Of a DNA stretch of 64,000 nucleotides, positions 28,816-39,950 are shown one piece after another. Position 1 is the first letter of the stretch; every line of letters starts with the position of its first letter. The translations under genes were made by a program, and so were the position numbers. The DNA is taken from contig NW_027043829.1 of the NCBI RefSeq assembly GCF_037102585.1, forward strand, positions 2,542,001-2,606,000. The letters are read 5' to 3'. The notes below the pieces were generated by a model. It worked only from the letters and a program-made list of their open reading frames with translations. It searched no databases and was not told the DNA's origin. This stretch comes from Saccharomycopsis crataegensis (taxonomy: Eukaryota > Ascomycota > Saccharomycetes > Ascoideales > Saccharomycopsidaceae).

Positions 28816-29541
28816 ACACAAAATAAATAAATTCAATAATATGGCAAAAAATGAAGTCTCTGAACATTTTAGCAATTAATAAATAATGATGATGGAACCT
28901 TAAGAATGTTTCTTGTGCTGTAAGATGCTTGATTGGTTTCCTATACGAATGAATCATCTAATGAATGAAATTATATTATAATGTAATATGAAATAACGTA
29001 ATATGAAATCGTAAGAATTGATAATATGAAATAGTAATAACTAACATAAAATAGTAACGACCAACATAAAACACCAACTAAAATGAAGTGATAATAATCA
29101 ATATGAAATCGTAAATAATAATATGAATGTCTTTTGTGAATATATATATATATATATTTTTAGTAAAAAACCGTAATTAATATCAAATGTCTTTTGTGTG
29201 AATATATTTTTTTTCAGTGAAAAATCGCATTAATTCCATAATACGATTTCAGAAATCATTTTATCTCCCACTTCAAAAAAGAAAGAAAGCAAGAAAAAAG
29301 GTCAAACAAATAATACCAATAAGAACAATCCGAAGTAACAACCAGTACCACCAGTAGAAGTGAATAGACCAAAAACAGAATGCTGGATATCTCAACTAAC
29401 ACGAACATCAAAAAAAAAAAAAAATCAAAATAATAACCCAGGAGAATTAAAAGAAAAAGCGTTGAAAAAAAAACACCGGAAAGAAAATGAACATACCAAA
29501 AAAAAAAAGAAACAAGAAACAAGAAAAGATTTAATGATAGT
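28816..29541. repeat. Convergent intergenic region with AATATGAAAT-type degenerate repeats
   Basis: Between VRP1 and the coiled-coil gene. From about 28978 to 29130 the motif AATATGAAAT(C/A)GTAA recurs in degenerate copies spaced 15-25 bp apart. A second pair, AATGTCTTTTGTGAATATAT (29122 region) and AATGTCTTTTGTGTGAATAT (29186 region), follows. The rest is A-rich. No gene seen. Confidence 0.5.
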
Positions 29542-32046
29542 CTAATCAACATCATCTTCTTCTTTCCAAGGTAACAACATTCTTCCTTCTGTATGGTTCC
29601 CCAATAACAATTTCATTATTGGCTGTTCTTCCAAGCTTTGAAGGTGCAAATACTGGTCACCCATACCGTTCAGGATCCCATGGACTTTCATTAACGATTT
29701 CAATTTCTCATAATCGGATTCCAGAAGAGATATTTCTTCATCCTCTTCATAGTCATTGGAGTTCAAGTCACCATGATCATAGATATCAGAAGAGGTTAAA
29801 ATATTGATGGAAAGATCATTAGAGTAACTTGGAGAACCTCCATTTTCATCATCCATGATACTACTGCTTTCTTCCAAAATCACATCATCCAAAATATTTT
29901 CCTTCTTGTGGATCTCACCATCATCATCGGGAATCGCCAATTCGAAACCATCATTGTCAATAGTCTGGCTAATAATATTCTCTCCATGGTAAATCACGGA
30001 GTCATCCACTGGGACTGCTGATGATTCGAAAGAAATTTCACTTTTAAGACTCATCATATCTTCCGTGGTACCTTCCTCCTTTTCTTGAATTGGTTCATGT
30101 AGGTCATTGCCAAAAACTTCTTTGTTCAAGAAAATTCGTCTATTGAATTTACTAGTTTGCAAATTCTTCAAATCAATCAGGGCATTCAAGCTCACATTTC
30201 CCACATCTTCGTCGACATTATACATCTTTGCACTGCTTATAGATCCAGCATCAGAACCATGATTATTAGGCATAATTTCCAAATCTTCAAGATCAGAATT
30301 TTTGCGCGAGTGCTTGGAGATCTTCAATGGTTTCAAGTTGAGAACAATACTTTCATCAGCTTCTTGATTGCATTCATCCACAACACCATCAGAAGCAGTG
30401 TCATGTCTCATCACTCCAATGATAGTGTTTCTCTTCTTTTTATCATCCCTTAAAGAGTAATTAGAATCAATGTTATTGGAAATGATTCTGCTGATCCGGT
30501 TGTTTTTCTTGAAGTACCGGAAATTCGAAGTTTTGGATCGTGTGAGTGGTTGATTATGGGAATAGCTACTACTATGCTCACTATTTATCGACTCCGTAGC
30601 GCTCATTGAGGAAGCCCGTAACATGTTTTTCTTCATCAAAACCTTCTTATTCTTGGTGATCAAATTATTGATGTCCTTAATGGAGCTGCGATTCCAGAGT
30701 TTGGTTAAAAGATTATCAGATCCTTCTTGAGAACTTTTATGTTTGGCGTCATTATCACTTTGATCATTTTTAGACGAATTGATAAAGTCCTTGATGGCAG
30801 CGTTTCTTTCGCACACATCAGTTAATGGATCCGATGGTTGCTGCAATTCAATTTGATGGTTGAATTTAGACAATTCAGATTGCAAATTATCATTATCAAT
30901 GATCAATTGGTTGATAAAGAAGAATAATTGTTGATTTTCTTGTTTCGCGCTATTCAACTCGAATTTGACATCGGTCAAGACATTATTTTGGGATTTATAC
31001 TGCTTCTCAAGGTTTTTGAATTCAGTACTGATGTTGCTGTATTCGGTAGAGTTGAATGAGCTGATTTCTTTATCAAGAGTATTTGACATTTCTTTATTTT
31101 CCTCGGATTTATGGTTCAATTTGACCTCACTGGAATAACTTCCATGATTTGATTCAGCTTCCAAATGGAAAGAAAAGTTTGATTGGATATCATTGTGATT
31201 ATTGTTGTTGAATATTTGGTGGAAAGAAATATTTTCATTAAGATCTGTAAATTGTTTTGTCGCCTCTTCCAATTCTGCTTTTAAAGACTCAATGGTTTCC
31301 AAATAACTCTCTTTCTCTTGAGTTAACTTTTCTAATTCGATCATCAAATTATCCTTGAACAGTAACTCGATTGAACTTTTGTTGGTAAGTGAATTGATTT
31401 GCATATGTAAACAATCGATCTGTGCTCTAATGGCGTTATTTTCTTCTAACAAGCCATCGATATCGTTGGTAAGGTTATTTTGACTATGAACTGATTCAGG
31501 TCTAGTAATTTCGATGCCATTTCTTGCAAGCAATTTTTGCAATGCACTGATTTTTGATTCGTAAGATTGTTTTTCTTCGAGCCAAATCTTGTAATCATTT
31601 TCAAAAAATGTCAATTCATCATTGATGTTTTTCTTGTAGTTGTTCAACAATTCTTGGGTGGTTTTGATTTGTTTCTGTTGACTGAGGATGATTTTCTCTT
31701 TTGATAGCAAATTAACTTCCAATAATTCCCGTTCATTATTCAATTGAGATGATTTCACAAGCTCTTGGCGGTACAATTTTTCTAATTTTGCGATATCTGC
31801 TTCAAGAGAGACTTCCAAGTTTTGTGGAGTTTTCACCACGAGCAGTTGACGGTAATTTGATCCGTCATTTTCATCTTGATTCGACGACGACGATGAGGAA
31901 GCGATGGTTTTCGAAGATGATTTTTTAACTCTGAACGTCTTAAATCGCATGGTGTTTGTGTCTATTTCTTGTAAAGGGTTTGGGCTGGCGATACTACAAT
32001 TACCGATAGTGATGGTATCTGTTGTTGATTCGGTGTCATTTTGCAT
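29542..32046 (-). CDS. Coiled-coil protein, not recognised
   Basis: An 834-residue hydrophilic protein. After a Ser-rich N-terminus (about 1-75) there are long heptad-like helices, at about 78-180, 195-290 and 330-400, typical of a coiled-coil dimer. The middle (about 420-640) is basic and Ser/Asn-rich, with RSKTSNFRYFKKNNRISR and several RxxS sites that kinases could use. The C-terminal third is acidic (VDEDVGNV, DDGEIHKKEN, DYEEDEEISLLE). No signal peptide, membrane span or enzyme motif is seen. It could be a spindle-pole, polarity or septum scaffold, but nothing in the sequence decides this. Start is the first ATG at 32046; the frame is intact. Confidence 0.75.
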   Translation of the reverse strand: MQNDTESTTDTITIGNCSIASPNPLQEIDTNTMRFKTFRVKKSSSKTIASSSSSSNQDENDGSNYRQLLVVKTPQNLEVSLEADIAKLEKLYRQELVKSSQLNNERELLEVNLLSKEKIILSQQKQIKTTQELLNNYKKNINDELTFFENDYKIWLEEKQSYESKISALQKLLARNGIEITRPESVHSQNNLTNDIDGLLEENNAIRAQIDCLHMQINSLTNKSSIELLFKDNLMIELEKLTQEKESYLETIESLKAELEEATKQFTDLNENISFHQIFNNNNHNDIQSNFSFHLEAESNHGSYSSEVKLNHKSEENKEMSNTLDKEISSFNSTEYSNISTEFKNLEKQYKSQNNVLTDVKFELNSAKQENQQLFFFINQLIIDNDNLQSELSKFNHQIELQQPSDPLTDVCERNAAIKDFINSSKNDQSDNDAKHKSSQEGSDNLLTKLWNRSSIKDINNLITKNKKVLMKKNMLRASSMSATESINSEHSSSYSHNQPLTRSKTSNFRYFKKNNRISRIISNNIDSNYSLRDDKKKRNTIIGVMRHDTASDGVVDECNQEADESIVLNLKPLKISKHSRKNSDLEDLEIMPNNHGSDAGSISSAKMYNVDEDVGNVSLNALIDLKNLQTSKFNRRIFLNKEVFGNDLHEPIQEKEEGTTEDMMSLKSEISFESSAVPVDDSVIYHGENIISQTIDNDGFELAIPDDDGEIHKKENILDDVILEESSSIMDDENGGSPSYSNDLSINILTSSDIYDHGDLNSNDYEEDEEISLLESDYEKLKSLMKVHGILNGMGDQYLHLQSLEEQPIMKLLLGNHTEGRMLLPWKEEDDVD

Positions 32047-33217
32047 TTTATGGCAAAGGAGTGAGGAGGGGCAGTATTTATGGTAATTGGTGGTTGTTCC
32101 ATGGAACGACGATGCCTAAGGGCATAAACATGATTTTGTTTTTGTTTTTGTTTACCAAAAAGGACTCGGAGGAAGGGGGCTGCATAACCGATGATGTGAT
32201 TGATCTCTTAGTTAATCGATTTTACAGTAGAAAAGGAAGAAAGAGATGGCGATGGTGAGGGAGATAGAAGTTAATGAAGCACGACGGAGGAGTGTACAAT
32301 AATAGAACTAGAAATAGCTAGGTGCTCTCTATCCTTTATGATCTGTAGTGCAATCCCGCGGTGTTCGGTAGCAGGAACTCCCCCACCGATCCAATGATAT
32401 AAATCTCGGATGTGTACGTACCACTATAATGATCTTTTGGCGAGAATTCTCAATTTTCTTTTACACAGAGTTATAAAAAATGTATACTTATGGTGAATCT
32501 AAAAATGACGTGATAGCTGATTAAGTTGATAAGAGAATATTCTAATGGAATATATGGGGAAACACTCAATCACAAAAAAAAAGTGAGAGAGAAAAAAGTG
32601 GCCGAATTAACATATAACCGACCCAGGTCTTCCGTCGGCCTATGCAGAAGTAGACCCTATCTTCTAATGCTTGAAACGCTCGAGCATATAAGAGGATCAA
32701 GTATATAATAGGATGTTAGAAAGATAAATTGCCTTGTAGGGAGCTTCAATTTTATTTACCCCAATTGTAATTCACCAGCGATACGAACATACCTGGGACA
32801 CCAAAAGTGCTTCACGAAATTTACATTCAGCAAGGGGTTCTTTAAGCAAAAGAATATTTTTTTTTTTTTTCGAATATATATTCTTTCAATTGTGACTGGC
32901 AATTATTGGAGCTATCATCATCATACTCTCCAACTAATATCAAAGATAAACAGACACACACGCAAGCACAATAACAAGGAATATGGTACCACCTCCACGG
33001 TTGCCAGGATGACAAGTTAGGGGCACGTCGCGACCCTTTTAGGACGCTTGCGCACATTGTGGTTGGCTGGTTGTTTGTTTGTTTGGGGATCCACCCTAAT
33101 TAGGAGAGTTCAAATTTTTCAAAATATATTCTTCATCATCTACTCCCGATTGCCTAACAACTGACTCTCCCAATAACTGTGATTCGACAAACAAATAAAT
33201 CCAATACTCAACACAAA
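32047..33217. other. Divergent intergenic region, coiled-coil gene/cell-wall gene
   Basis: About 1.17 kb between divergent starts, with A-rich runs near 32570-32595, a T run at 32858-32870, and a pyrimidine-rich stretch before the cell-wall gene. The length fits a regulated, strongly expressed cell-wall gene. No further gene seen. Confidence 0.5.
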
Positions 33218-33853
33218 ATGCAATTCAAACAATTGGCCCTCGCTTCCCTTGTCTCCTCTTTGGCTGCTGCTGACTACACCATCACCGCTCCAGACACCAC
33301 TTTTACCATTTCCCAACCAACCAGTTTGACCTATACTTCTGGGGAGTACGTCATCATCGACACTTTCTACGGTTCTGGTTCCGTCCTCTACGACGAAAGT
33401 GCCCCAACCTCTTCATCTTCTTCCTCCTCATCTGCTTCTTCTTCTTCTTCTTCTAGCGTCGAAAGCTCTTCCTCCGAGGCCACCACTGTCACCAAGACCG
33501 AACACACCACCGCCAAGACCACTGAAAAGACTACCGAAAAGACCACTGAAGTCAAGACCACCTCTACTTTCTCTAGCTCTAAAAGCAATACCAACACCAC
33601 CACCACCGCTTCCTCGAGCTCTGGTTCTTTTGCTGCTACCATCATTGAACACGCTAGTGACTCTATCTCCACTTACACCACTTCCGTCACCACCGTCACT
33701 GCTTCTGGTTTGGCCACCATTGTTGTCACCAACGGTACCAACAACTCTCAAATTACCGCTGGCTCCACCAAGACCGAATCAGGTGCTGCTTCCGCTTTGA
33801 AGGTTTCCGGTTTCCTCGCCGCTATTGTCTTACCAGCTCTTGCTATGATCTAA
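33218..33853 (+). CDS. Probable GPI-anchored, Ser/Thr-rich cell-wall protein
   Basis: A 211-residue secreted protein. The start MQFKQLALASLVSSLAAA (ATG at 33218) is a signal peptide, with likely cleavage before DYTITAP. A small ordered region of about 45 residues follows (LTYTSGEYVIIDTFYGSG). After it come poly-Ser runs and a TTEKTTEKTTEVKTT block that would be O-mannosylated. N-glycosylation sites include NTT and NGT. The C-terminus GAASALKVSGFLAAIVLPALAMI has small residues followed by a hydrophobic tail, the pattern of a GPI-attachment signal. The N-terminal region could match a small yeast wall-protein family, but I do not recognise it. Codon use (GCC, ACC, TTG, AAG) suggests high expression. 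Confidence 0.88.
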   Translation: MQFKQLALASLVSSLAAADYTITAPDTTFTISQPTSLTYTSGEYVIIDTFYGSGSVLYDESAPTSSSSSSSSASSSSSSSVESSSSEATTVTKTEHTTAKTTEKTTEKTTEVKTTSTFSSSKSNTNTTTTASSSSGSFAATIIEHASDSISTYTTSVTTVTASGLATIVVTNGTNNSQITAGSTKTESGAASALKVSGFLAAIVLPALAMI

Positions 33854-34873
33854 GTGGAGATGAATTAATGAATAATCAAGCCAATATGACGAAATCTATA
33901 ATGAGGACTTTGTTATTTGGGTGTTGACTTATATATTTTTTTTTTTACAGAAAAATTAAAAATAATAAAAAAAAAAAAAGGAAGAATCACTTACCTTCTT
34001 CTTCCCAGTGCTTATAGATTGTCTTGAATTTTCAATATTCCTGCATTGACTTGCACATGTCTCATTTTTACCCATTCTTCCATCTACTGTTTAATGCTTC
34101 CCTAATATTCTCTTTTTGTCAATACCCGTTGTCTGAGCTTTTGTTCTTCCATAAAACTAATATCTAATACAATAGACTTTCTTAGAACCTTTGTGATTTT
34201 GTGAATTACTTCTCTTTCTGCTGGGACTTTGTAATCTTTTTTTTTTTTTTTTTTTTTCAAAATATCAAGAAATAACCAAAGAGAAATGTGTATATTTATA
34301 ATTTATGATTTTTCCAGGTCATCGCCCCCATATTCTATTTGTCTTGTTAATTCGTGGGGATTGAATGTGCCTGTTTCTATTTATTGTTTGTGCAAATGAC
34401 AAGAAAGAAAAGACAACGAAAAAAGGAGAATAAAGAAATAAAGAAATGAACTATGAGTGAATTATGAATGAATATAGTGAAATACCAGTTGTGAGAGTGT
34501 TTTTTTTTTTTTTACCACTTCCTATTTAATGGTATGCTTCTTTGAATATTATTTTGTGATGCTTAATGCGTTTCCCTATGTTTCATTTTTCTAACAATGC
34601 CATCAATTGCAAACATTTCACTTGAAATAATGATCCATACTTTCTCCATTGATGAAAGCTCATCACTGAGAGAATAGCAAAATAAACAGAGAAGGTTTTC
34701 AGCTTTATAATTATAATGACTTCTTCCCAATTCGCAGCGCGACGAAAAACTAGGAGTTCATAATGATAATGATATGGGATTATGATACATTTCTTTTGCT
34801 GATATACATCAGAGAACACATAGGACAATCAGCTGTTCTTTCTAATGACATGGCTTTTATGGGGGGAGATTTT
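33854..34873. other. Convergent intergenic region
   Basis: About 1 kb of AT-rich DNA between the cell-wall gene and the oxidoreductase-like gene, with homopolymer T runs at about 33942, 34239-34258 and 34501-34513. A short open frame at 34583-34828 has no support. Confidence 0.5.
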
Positions 34874-35545
34874 CTATTGATGTGACTCTTGACCTTTTTT
34901 TTTCAAATTTTTTTCAAAATCCGCAAATACACTCATGCTAACACTTTCCCATCTTTTGGTTTCTTGATTCATCGGCTTCCCTTTGACTTCCTCGGGTAAA
35001 TTCTCTGGAGCTAGCCATTTCACCGGAGGATCGTATTTTGCTGGCCATACTCCTCCTTGTTGCTTCAATTTCTCTGCCGCCAATTTCCGCTGGTGGTTGT
35101 AGTTCTTCATATCATCATTATACAACTCCCATACACAATTGATGCATCCACTCATACAACAATTATCAGGCTCAGTCGGTGGAGAAGGGATTGGGACGCC
35201 TGCAATATGGAAAGGTTTGGAAGTGGTTTCGACATTAGAGTACCGACTCGATGATTTAACGGCTTTTTCTCCGGCAAGACGCCCACCAAAGATGTTCATG
35301 ATATTGTTTGAAGGGGTATCTGAGGCATTACCTTCAAAAACAAACCCCGAAGTGGCGGATTTGACTGGTGGTTTGGTGGTAGCATTATCACTACTACTGA
35401 TATTGTTATTAGGAGATGGAGGAGTGGAATTGGAGCTGGGGCTTTGTTGTTTTATGGATCTGGAACGTGATGCTAGATCGTAAAATTTATATATGGATTG
35501 CGTTGCCGCTGTTGCTTTTGTGTGGATACTATGTTTCACTAGCAT
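34874..35545 (-). CDS. Mitochondrial protein with Oxidoreductase-like domain (YPL107W type)
   Basis: A 223-residue protein. The C-terminal half carries PDNCCMSGCINCVWELY (cysteines at about 129, 130, 134 and 137), the signature of the Oxidored-like family that includes yeast YPL107W and human OXLD1. Despite its name the family has no proven enzyme activity; four clustered cysteines suggest metal binding. The N-terminus MLVKHSIHTKATAATQSIYKF is basic and lacks acidic residues, fitting a mitochondrial presequence. I start at the ATG at 35545 because the upstream frame has no ATG. Residues about 35-115 are Ser/Asn/Pro-rich and probably disordered. Divergent from FCY2. Confidence 0.82.
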   Translation of the reverse strand: MLVKHSIHTKATAATQSIYKFYDLASRSRSIKQQSPSSNSTPPSPNNNISSSDNATTKPPVKSATSGFVFEGNASDTPSNNIMNIFGGRLAGEKAVKSSSRYSNVETTSKPFHIAGVPIPSPPTEPDNCCMSGCINCVWELYNDDMKNYNHQRKLAAEKLKQQGGVWPAKYDPPVKWLAPENLPEEVKGKPMNQETKRWESVSMSVFADFEKNLKKKGQESHQ

Positions 35546-36598
35546 TGCTTGTGGGTGGATAGATATGATCCATACTAAGCTACTAGTAGCAATAAGAAAA
35601 AAAATTGGGTTCCAAACTGAGTTATTGAGGGGGGATCTTTGTGAATAGGCACATGACTGTTCACATGACCATGAAAAAAAAGTTATTAGAGGAGAAAAAA
35701 GAAATTCAAAACATAACAATAGAGAAATATAGGGGGACCGATTATAAAATTGACAATAATTTTGAGGGGAAGAGGTTTAACGAGATAATTATGGAGATCT
35801 TTTATCGCTATATTTATCAGTGCGACAACTGTGTATCTATGTGGGAATGCTAAAGATATTAATTGATTGACAGAATATAATAATAACGCCGATCAATTAA
35901 GTTTCTTATCGCAGAGACAAAGCTACCAGCTGCGAAAATTACTCGATCCGGATATCTTCCATGGTCAAATCTCTGGAAAAGCCCGGAATTCCTATCTTGA
36001 TCATAGATTGTTGTTTGAGTGCTGAGTGTTATCACAGTTATTAGTAAAAAAAAAACCAATGTTCACATTGATATGGTACTATCAAATATTACAGTGATAC
36101 TTTCCACCTTTGTGAAAGAACAAATTTGATTATCACCTAGGGGAAATGGGCCTCCAATAACATATATTTCCACATATCATAACAAAACTCCCACTACATC
36201 ATAAAGCTGGTTTTCTGGTACACCCCCTGAATATCCCGACGGGGGGTTGACTTATGCTAGTGCAAGCTTGTGTATGCCACAATCAACAGAGGTATCACCT
36301 TGTAGCCGTACGGACGTTTTTGGCCTTATCAAAAAATGTTATTTTTTTTCGTGCGTTACTTTTTCTGCATGAAAAAGCAAAATAGCAGAAAAAAAATTTT
36401 TTTTATGCATTGAGACGTGCATACGGGGATATCATCAGTAGAACCAACCAAAGGAAGGCCAGTATAAATATATTCGCATTTCTCTTGGTGGCTGGGAATG
36501 CTTTGACGATAAACCCCTTTCTTAAGTTTTTCTGGTCTCGTCATCAACCATTGATCCTTCCATAAACTCTTCCACCCCTCACACATACATTTCTAATA
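35546..36598. other. Divergent intergenic region, YPL107W-like/FCY2
   Basis: About 1.05 kb with A-rich runs near 36046-36057 and T/A runs near 36340-36405. The FCY2 TATA box is listed separately. No gene seen. Confidence 0.5.
36463..36470 (+). promoter_or_regulatory. TATA box of FCY2
   Basis: TATAAATA lies 129 bases upstream of the FCY2 ATG, followed by a pyrimidine-rich leader, a normal yeast promoter arrangement. Confidence 0.6.
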
Positions 36599-38149
36599 AT
36601 GTCCAGTGTCGATATTGAAAAACAAGAAAAATTGGATCCAACCGTTTCCAACACTTCGGTCCAGAATGTCAAGGCTGACGATCCTTCTGCCCCATTCTAC
36701 TTGAAGGTTGTCAAGGCCTTGTTTTCTCAAGCCGAAACCAAAGGTATTGAACGTGTCACTGAAGAAGAACGTACTGATCCTTCTATCTGGACTGCTGCCT
36801 CCATGTGGCTTTCCGCTAACATGGTTATCGCCACATACTCTTTGGGTGCTCTTGGTCCAACCATTTTTGGTCTTACTTTCTACCAATCGATGGTTACCAT
36901 TATCTTCTTCGTTATTTTGGGTGCTTTGCCTGTGTCTTTATTCTCCGTCTTTGGCTCCAAGTTTGGTTTGCGTCAAATGGTTTTGTCTCGTTTCTTGATT
37001 GGTAACATCACCACCAGAGTTTTTGCTCTTATCAACATGGTTGCTTGTGTTGGTTGGGGTGCTGTTAACATTGTTGCTTCTGTCAAGCTTCTTAACGTTA
37101 TCAATAATGGGGCTCTTCCTCCATGGGCTGGGTGTCTTGTTCTTGTGTTTGCCACTATCTTTGTTTCCTTCTTTGGTTACAGAGTCATTCACTACTACGA
37201 AATGGTGGCTTGGATTCCAAACTTTATCATCTTTTTTATCATTATTGCTCGTTTCACCATGTCTGGTATGTTTACCGGTGACGCTGAATACTTGGAAATT
37301 GCCTCCAAGTCCAGATTCCCTGGTGGTGAAACCGTTGTCGGTAATGTTCTTTCCTTTGGTTGTTCAATCTTTGGTTTCGCCACTGGTTGGACCACTTATG
37401 CTGCCGATTATACCGTCTACATGCCAAAGAACACTTCTTCCGTCAAGATGTTTTTCGGGGTCCTCGCTGGTCTTTGTTTCCCATTGTTCTTTGCCATGAT
37501 TCTTGGTGCTGCCTGTGGTACTGCCGTTTTGAAGAACCCTGACTGGGCTGAACTTTACGACGCCAAGGACATTGGTGGTCTTGTTTACAGTATTCTCGTC
37601 ATTGACAATCTTCACGAATTTGGTTCTTTCTGTTGTGTTGTTCTTGCCCTTTCCACCGTTGCTAACAATGTTCCAAACATGTACTCCATTGCCCTTTCTG
37701 CCCAAACTTTGTGGAGTCCATTGGCCAAGGTTCCTCGTGTTGTGTGGACCATTTGTGGTAACTTTGCCACTTTGGCCATCTGTATCCCATGTTACTACAA
37801 GTTTGACAGTTTCATGACCACTTTTATGGGTTTGATTTCTTACTACCTTGCCATTTACATGGCCATGGCTTTCGCTGAACACTTTGTCTTCAGAAAAGGT
37901 TTCTCTGGCTACAATTACTTGGACTACGACAATCCAGCCAAGTACCCAGTGGGTCTTGCTGGTATGTTTGGGTTCTGTTGTGGTGTTGCCGGTGTCGTTG
38001 TCGGTATGAACATTCTGTGGTACCAAGGCCCAATTGGTAGAAACATTGGTGCTTACGGTGGTGACGTTGGTTTCGAATTAGGTTTCGCCTTCGCTCTTGT
38101 TGGTTACCTTGCCACTAGACCTTTTGAACTTAAGTACATTGGTAGATGA
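36599..38149 (+). CDS. FCY2: Purine-cytosine permease
   Basis: A 516-residue proton symporter for adenine, guanine, hypoxanthine and cytosine in the plasma membrane (NCS1 family). After a cytosolic N-terminus with GIERVTEEERTDPSIW come twelve hydrophobic spans. Family blocks include MWLSANMVIATYSLG, the loop SVFGSKFGLRQMVLSRF, WTTYAADYTVYMP, VLALSTVANNVPNMYS and the C-terminal GAYGGDVGFELGF. Length agrees with Saccharomyces Fcy2 (533). It could equally be a Fcy21/Fcy22-type paralogue. Codon use is strongly biased to yeast-preferred codons, implying good expression. In yeasts this permease is also the entry route of 5-fluorocytosine. Confidence 0.93.
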   Translation: MSSVDIEKQEKLDPTVSNTSVQNVKADDPSAPFYLKVVKALFSQAETKGIERVTEEERTDPSIWTAASMWLSANMVIATYSLGALGPTIFGLTFYQSMVTIIFFVILGALPVSLFSVFGSKFGLRQMVLSRFLIGNITTRVFALINMVACVGWGAVNIVASVKLLNVINNGALPPWAGCLVLVFATIFVSFFGYRVIHYYEMVAWIPNFIIFFIIIARFTMSGMFTGDAEYLEIASKSRFPGGETVVGNVLSFGCSIFGFATGWTTYAADYTVYMPKNTSSVKMFFGVLAGLCFPLFFAMILGAACGTAVLKNPDWAELYDAKDIGGLVYSILVIDNLHEFGSFCCVVLALSTVANNVPNMYSIALSAQTLWSPLAKVPRVVWTICGNFATLAICIPCYYKFDSFMTTFMGLISYYLAIYMAMAFAEHFVFRKGFSGYNYLDYDNPAKYPVGLAGMFGFCCGVAGVVVGMNILWYQGPIGRNIGAYGGDVGFELGFAFALVGYLATRPFELKYIGR

Positions 38150-38773
38150 GTGGATTATGCAAATATAAAAACTTGTTTATTTCTCATTTAATCAAATTCT
38201 TTCTGTTCTGGTTAATGTTTTTTTTTTTCTTTTTTTTATCATATCCAATAGTTGCTTGTTTTTTTTTTCCTTCTGAATTATTAGATACTGTTTTAATTTC
38301 CCCAATAGATTATGATCTTGCGGCTTTCATTTTTCTTCGTTAATATTCTCTTTGAGAAACCATCATAATATAGATTTTAGAAACCCTATTTAATTTACTC
38401 ATGTATCTGTCATTTGTTTGGTGCCGTGGCTAAGATTGGTGCTAAAAAATCACTAATAATCTGTGAGTGTTCTTCTCTAACTGCCTTATCTGGAAAGTAA
38501 AAATAGGATTATCTTTATCACCATAAAAATGGAGAGTAATTTTTAAAAAAAGAAATCCAAAAAAGGAAAGAAATCGAAAGAGAGAGGCAGGAAAAAAAAA
38601 AAAGAAACAAAGTTTTAAATGTTCGAAGCAGAATATCCCTATTCATAATTAAGAGATTTTCATTTTAAAAGAAATGGGCTGTCTACAGATCTCATCTTTT
38701 CTTTTTGAATCGAGAGCTGTGAAGAGAATATTATATTCTTAAAGCTCCTTCAAATCGTGATGTTTCCCTTACA

Positions 38774-38824
38774 ATAATAATAATAATAATAATAATAAGA
38801 AGAAGAAGAAGAAGAAGAAGAAGA
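38774..38824 (+). repeat. Compound AAT/AAG microsatellite
   Basis: About nine AAT units pass directly into about eight AAG units. It lies in non-coding DNA. Confidence 0.85.
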
Positions 38825-39638
38825 TTATTCTCCAAGAAGGCGAATATAGCGAAATCGTTTGAGATTCCCCATGCTTCTCCATGTATTGTTGGAAGAGTTG
38901 CCGAAATTTTTAGCTTTTCAGTTTGCATGATCACATGTTCCGCAAATTCCCGAGGGATTCTCATCCCATTCCATTGCCAGGCACGAAGGTTTTTGTTTTT
39001 GTTTTATTTTTGCTTTTGTTTTATTTTTGCTTTTGTTTTTTTCGGCGCTGTGCCCTCAGCATGTCAAAAGCTGTAACTCCCTCTATTGTTTAATTACTTT
39101 TAAAGTTATGGGGTTTTGTCTAAGTGAAGATACCTGCCACAAACAATCATCCAACCATTCATTGGCCAAAAGAGAGGCAGAAAAAGAAAAAGAAAAAAAA
39201 AAAGAAAGAAAGAGGGAACCGCATGATGCATATATATGTGAGCATGGTGTGACAAAACGCAGGTGTCATGAGCCATTGGCAATATGAGGAACGAGGGAGC
39301 TTTCAGGACACACCACTTTGGCGGTACGGTATTGACCAATTGACGAATGGGAAATGACGAGACGCGCGACTCATTGCGACTCACGTCTTGGGTGGGTGTG
39401 GACTTCGCACGATTATGGGTTGTAGCAATGGTAAGATCTATCTGGTCAGTGGTAAGCAGCGGCGGATAGAGTCTAAGAATATCGGATTTGAGATAATTCT
39501 GGATTAATACAAACAACAGCATAATAAAGTTAATAGCGTAGTAAAATATAATAATCGAATAATGAGTTGTCTCTCTAAAAATAGTAGAGAGATAATAAAA
39601 GTGGAATGAGTACAATAAAATAAATAGAAAGTAAGAGA

Positions 39639-39950
39639 ATGGGTATTACACCAAAGGTCATGATAGAGGCGATATCCGTGGGCTCAGGGCAAGTAGTAGA
39701 TACAATAGATAGAAAAACCGAGGTTGACATTATAAAAATGCTTATGCAGAAGTTCCCAAATTATCGATCACAAAAGACATCAAATTTATTCATTTCTATG
39801 AGAAACTAAAAGGCTCCTCAAAACAAGAAAGTTGTTCTATTTAACTGAAGTTGATGATTTGATTGAACCAGCGGCAAAAAGAGTCAAAGATGGAGCTGAG
39901 TTCAATATGGATACTTGAACTGATAAGTTTCAGCAAGCAGATAAGTAAGA
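39639..39950 (+). pseudogene. Possible remnant of a protein gene, not recognised
   Basis: A 56-codon ATG frame (39639-39809) starts MGITPKVMIEAISVGSGQVV. In a shifted frame just downstream lies KLFYLTEVDDLIEPAAKRV (about 39830-39886), then KDGAEFNMDT before a stop. Both translations have balanced, protein-like composition, unlike the surrounding AT-rich DNA. The frame change suggests a decayed gene rather than a working one. I do not recognise the family, and chance cannot be excluded. Confidence 0.25.
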
